5,642 bases of DNA from Chrysiogenia bacterium. GTDB taxonomy: Bacteria > JAGRBM01. The stretch lies in contig JAGRBM010000622.1 of the NCBI GenBank assembly GCA_020434085.1, positions 1-5,642 on the forward strand, given 5' to 3'. The stretch's first letter is position 1; each line of letters starts with the position of its first letter. This document shows positions 4,646-5,642 of the stretch, piece after piece. A program made the position numbers and the translations under genes. The notes under the pieces are model-generated. The model had not been told where the DNA came from. It saw only the letters and a program-made list of their open reading frames with translations, and searched no databases.

Positions 4646-5575
4646 ATGAAAGCGTATCTTGTGGTGGCACTGGCGTGTCTGACAGTCATGGGCTCGATGG
4701 CGGCCTGCAGCGACGACGTGACCGCACTTCTGCCGGGCATTTCGGTGGGGGCAAGCGATCCCTCCTATAGCGGGGTGACCCTGGCCGAGGGGGCCGAGTC
4801 GGACTGCAGCGGTTCGTGCGACGGCGAACTCGACGATTTCGGTTTGCCAGCAGACGTACCCAGTGAGGATGCGACTGCACTGCTCAACCTGGTTCGTCTG
4901 TGGAGTACCATGTGGCTGGGCGATGGTGACATCCAGGCGTCCGACAAATATCTGGATACAATCGCCGACTTGGAAGAGGCGACCGAATTGACCTTCAATA
5001 CCACCCGCACGGTCAACTGCAATGCCACCGGCACCGAGGGGAGCGCCCTGGGCGATGCAAGCGACGGGGTGATCGTGGAAACCTTCGTGGTGACCCGTGA
5101 ATACGACGACATGGGGGCGGTCATGGGGAGCGACTACGAGTACTGGCGTACCGTTACGTTCATCAACTGTCTGATTGAAGGCGACCTGCTCGACGAAGTG
5201 ATGGCCGGTTCGGTCAAAGGTGTCGGCAATGGCAGCGCCGTGCGCCTCAACGGCAGCCATCGGCGACACTACCGGCAACCCTCCATGTTCATGGAGGGGG
5301 ACCCTTTCATCCATGAATGGCGCGGCAATGTAATTCTCTCGACGGACCGGGACGATGACGGCACCTTCGGGCGCGAATTCTGGACCCACGTGGTCAACAT
5401 CGATGCCTACTACTCCTACGATGGGGAGACTGAGATCGTCAACGGCGGCGTGTGCGCGGGCGAGGCCATCGACTTCGGCGAAGACGATGTGACCGCAACC
5501 GGTGACAACTGCGTCGAGGATACCGACATGAATGAAGACGCCTGGTTCCAGGCAACCTACGTGGTCGGGCCGTAA
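4646..5575 (+). CDS. Acidic predicted lipoprotein, array copy 5 (unrecognised family)
   Basis: The protein has 309 aa. Signal peptide MKAYLVVALACLTVMGSMAA precedes Cys21 and is nearly identical to that of copy 4. Landmarks are TALLPGISVG (26-35), C54xxxC58-DGE, WSTMWLGDGD (86-95), ELTFNTTR (114-121), C125 in NCNATGT, C175 in FINCLIEG, LLDEVMAGSVKG (181-192), AVRLNG (198-203), loop D234-R-D-D-D-G-T-F241 followed by GREFW, C270 in CAGE, and C289. After LNG there is an unusual basic-aromatic cluster, SHRRHYRQ (204-211), where copies 1-3 have a short REH/REL-type motif; copy 4 has a milder version (LRLHSRS). GAGGAG (4632-4637) lies 8 nt before the ATG. An ATG at 4641 is out of frame and meets TGA within three codons. 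Function is unknown; an outer-membrane lipoprotein is inferred. Confidence 0.93.
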   Translation: MKAYLVVALACLTVMGSMAACSDDVTALLPGISVGASDPSYSGVTLAEGAESDCSGSCDGELDDFGLPADVPSEDATALLNLVRLWSTMWLGDGDIQASDKYLDTIADLEEATELTFNTTRTVNCNATGTEGSALGDASDGVIVETFVVTREYDDMGAVMGSDYEYWRTVTFINCLIEGDLLDEVMAGSVKGVGNGSAVRLNGSHRRHYRQPSMFMEGDPFIHEWRGNVILSTDRDDDGTFGREFWTHVVNIDAYYSYDGETEIVNGGVCAGEAIDFGEDDVTATGDNCVEDTDMNEDAWFQATYVVGP

Positions 5576-5607
5576 GGGCGCGGCCAAGCAAACTCGCGCG
5601 AGCACAA

Positions 5608-5642
5608 GCCGGGCCCCCTTCGCTGCAGAAGGGGGCCCGGCT
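5608..5642 (+). terminator. Rho-independent terminator of copy 5 (cut by the window edge)
   Basis: GCCGGGCCCCCTT (5608-5620) pairs with AAGGGGGCCCGGC (5629-5641) as a perfect 13-bp stem, extendable by one C-G pair (5621/5628), with a GCTGCA loop. The first T of the expected T-tract is the last base of the window. It begins 32 bp after the stop. The GCCGGGCCCC core is the same as in copy 2. Confidence 0.85.

Larger units (their letters stand above)
256..5642 (+). repeat. Tandem array of five promoter-gene-terminator units
   Basis: Five diverged direct repeats of about 1.06-1.12 kb each run head to tail. Each unit contains a -10-like box (degraded in copy 2), a ribosome site, a 305-310 codon lipoprotein gene and a hairpin terminator. 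Homology extends beyond the coding parts into the terminator stems, the TTTTTTGTG after copies 1-3, and leader blocks such as GGCACCC (copies 2 and 3) and GAGGAGCAA (copies 4 and 5). This indicates duplication of whole units by tandem recombination rather than assembly of unrelated genes. No transposase, integrase, attC-like site or flanking inverted repeat was found. Confidence 0.88.

Noticed and set aside
178-5642. Integron cassette array, CRISPR array or transposon as explanation for the repeated structure
   Set aside because: There are no attC-like sites, no short regularly spaced repeats, and no transposase, integrase or terminal inverted repeats. The repeated units are full paralogous genes.

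Overview
The window comes from a GC-rich bacterium, most likely a gammaproteobacterium. This is an inference from lipoprotein signal peptides, strong GC-rich hairpin plus T-tract terminators, and TAGAAT/TAGACT boxes of the -10 type; no rRNA or other taxonomic marker is present. The mature proteins are extremely acidic, which would fit a marine or halophilic lifestyle but does not prove it.

Layout. Bases 1-177 are the 3' end of a membrane protein that looks like the C-terminus of an APC-superfamily amino-acid permease. The rest is one structure: five tandem, same-strand paralogous genes (304-1221, 1362-2288, 2433-3359, 3550-4482, 4646-5575), with starts spaced 1058, 1071, 1117 and 1096 bp apart. 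Each encodes a 305-310 aa predicted lipoprotein with the lipidated Cys at residue 21. The copies share six further cysteines, an NCN(S/A)T motif, an NCxxxG...LNG segment and an acidic DxDxDGTF loop resembling a Ca2+-binding loop. I do not recognise the family by name and assign no function.

The array is not built like an operon. Each gene has its own Shine-Dalgarno and its own rho-independent terminator. Four of the five have a recognisable TAGA(A/C)T box 39-48 nt before the start codon. In copy 2 the aligned box reads CGGACT, so that promoter looks degraded, although an alternative promoter lies slightly upstream. The duplicated unit is therefore promoter-RBS-gene-terminator, about 1.06-1.12 kb. 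The window ends inside the terminator of copy 5, so further copies may follow.

Similarity between copies changes along their length: 4/5 are closest overall, 2/3 share a signal peptide, 1/3 share a mid-region, and 2/5 share a segment missing from 4. This suggests recombination between copies. The most interesting reading is a diversifying family of acidic, probably outer-membrane, disulfide-bonded and possibly calcium-binding lipoproteins kept as independently expressed units.
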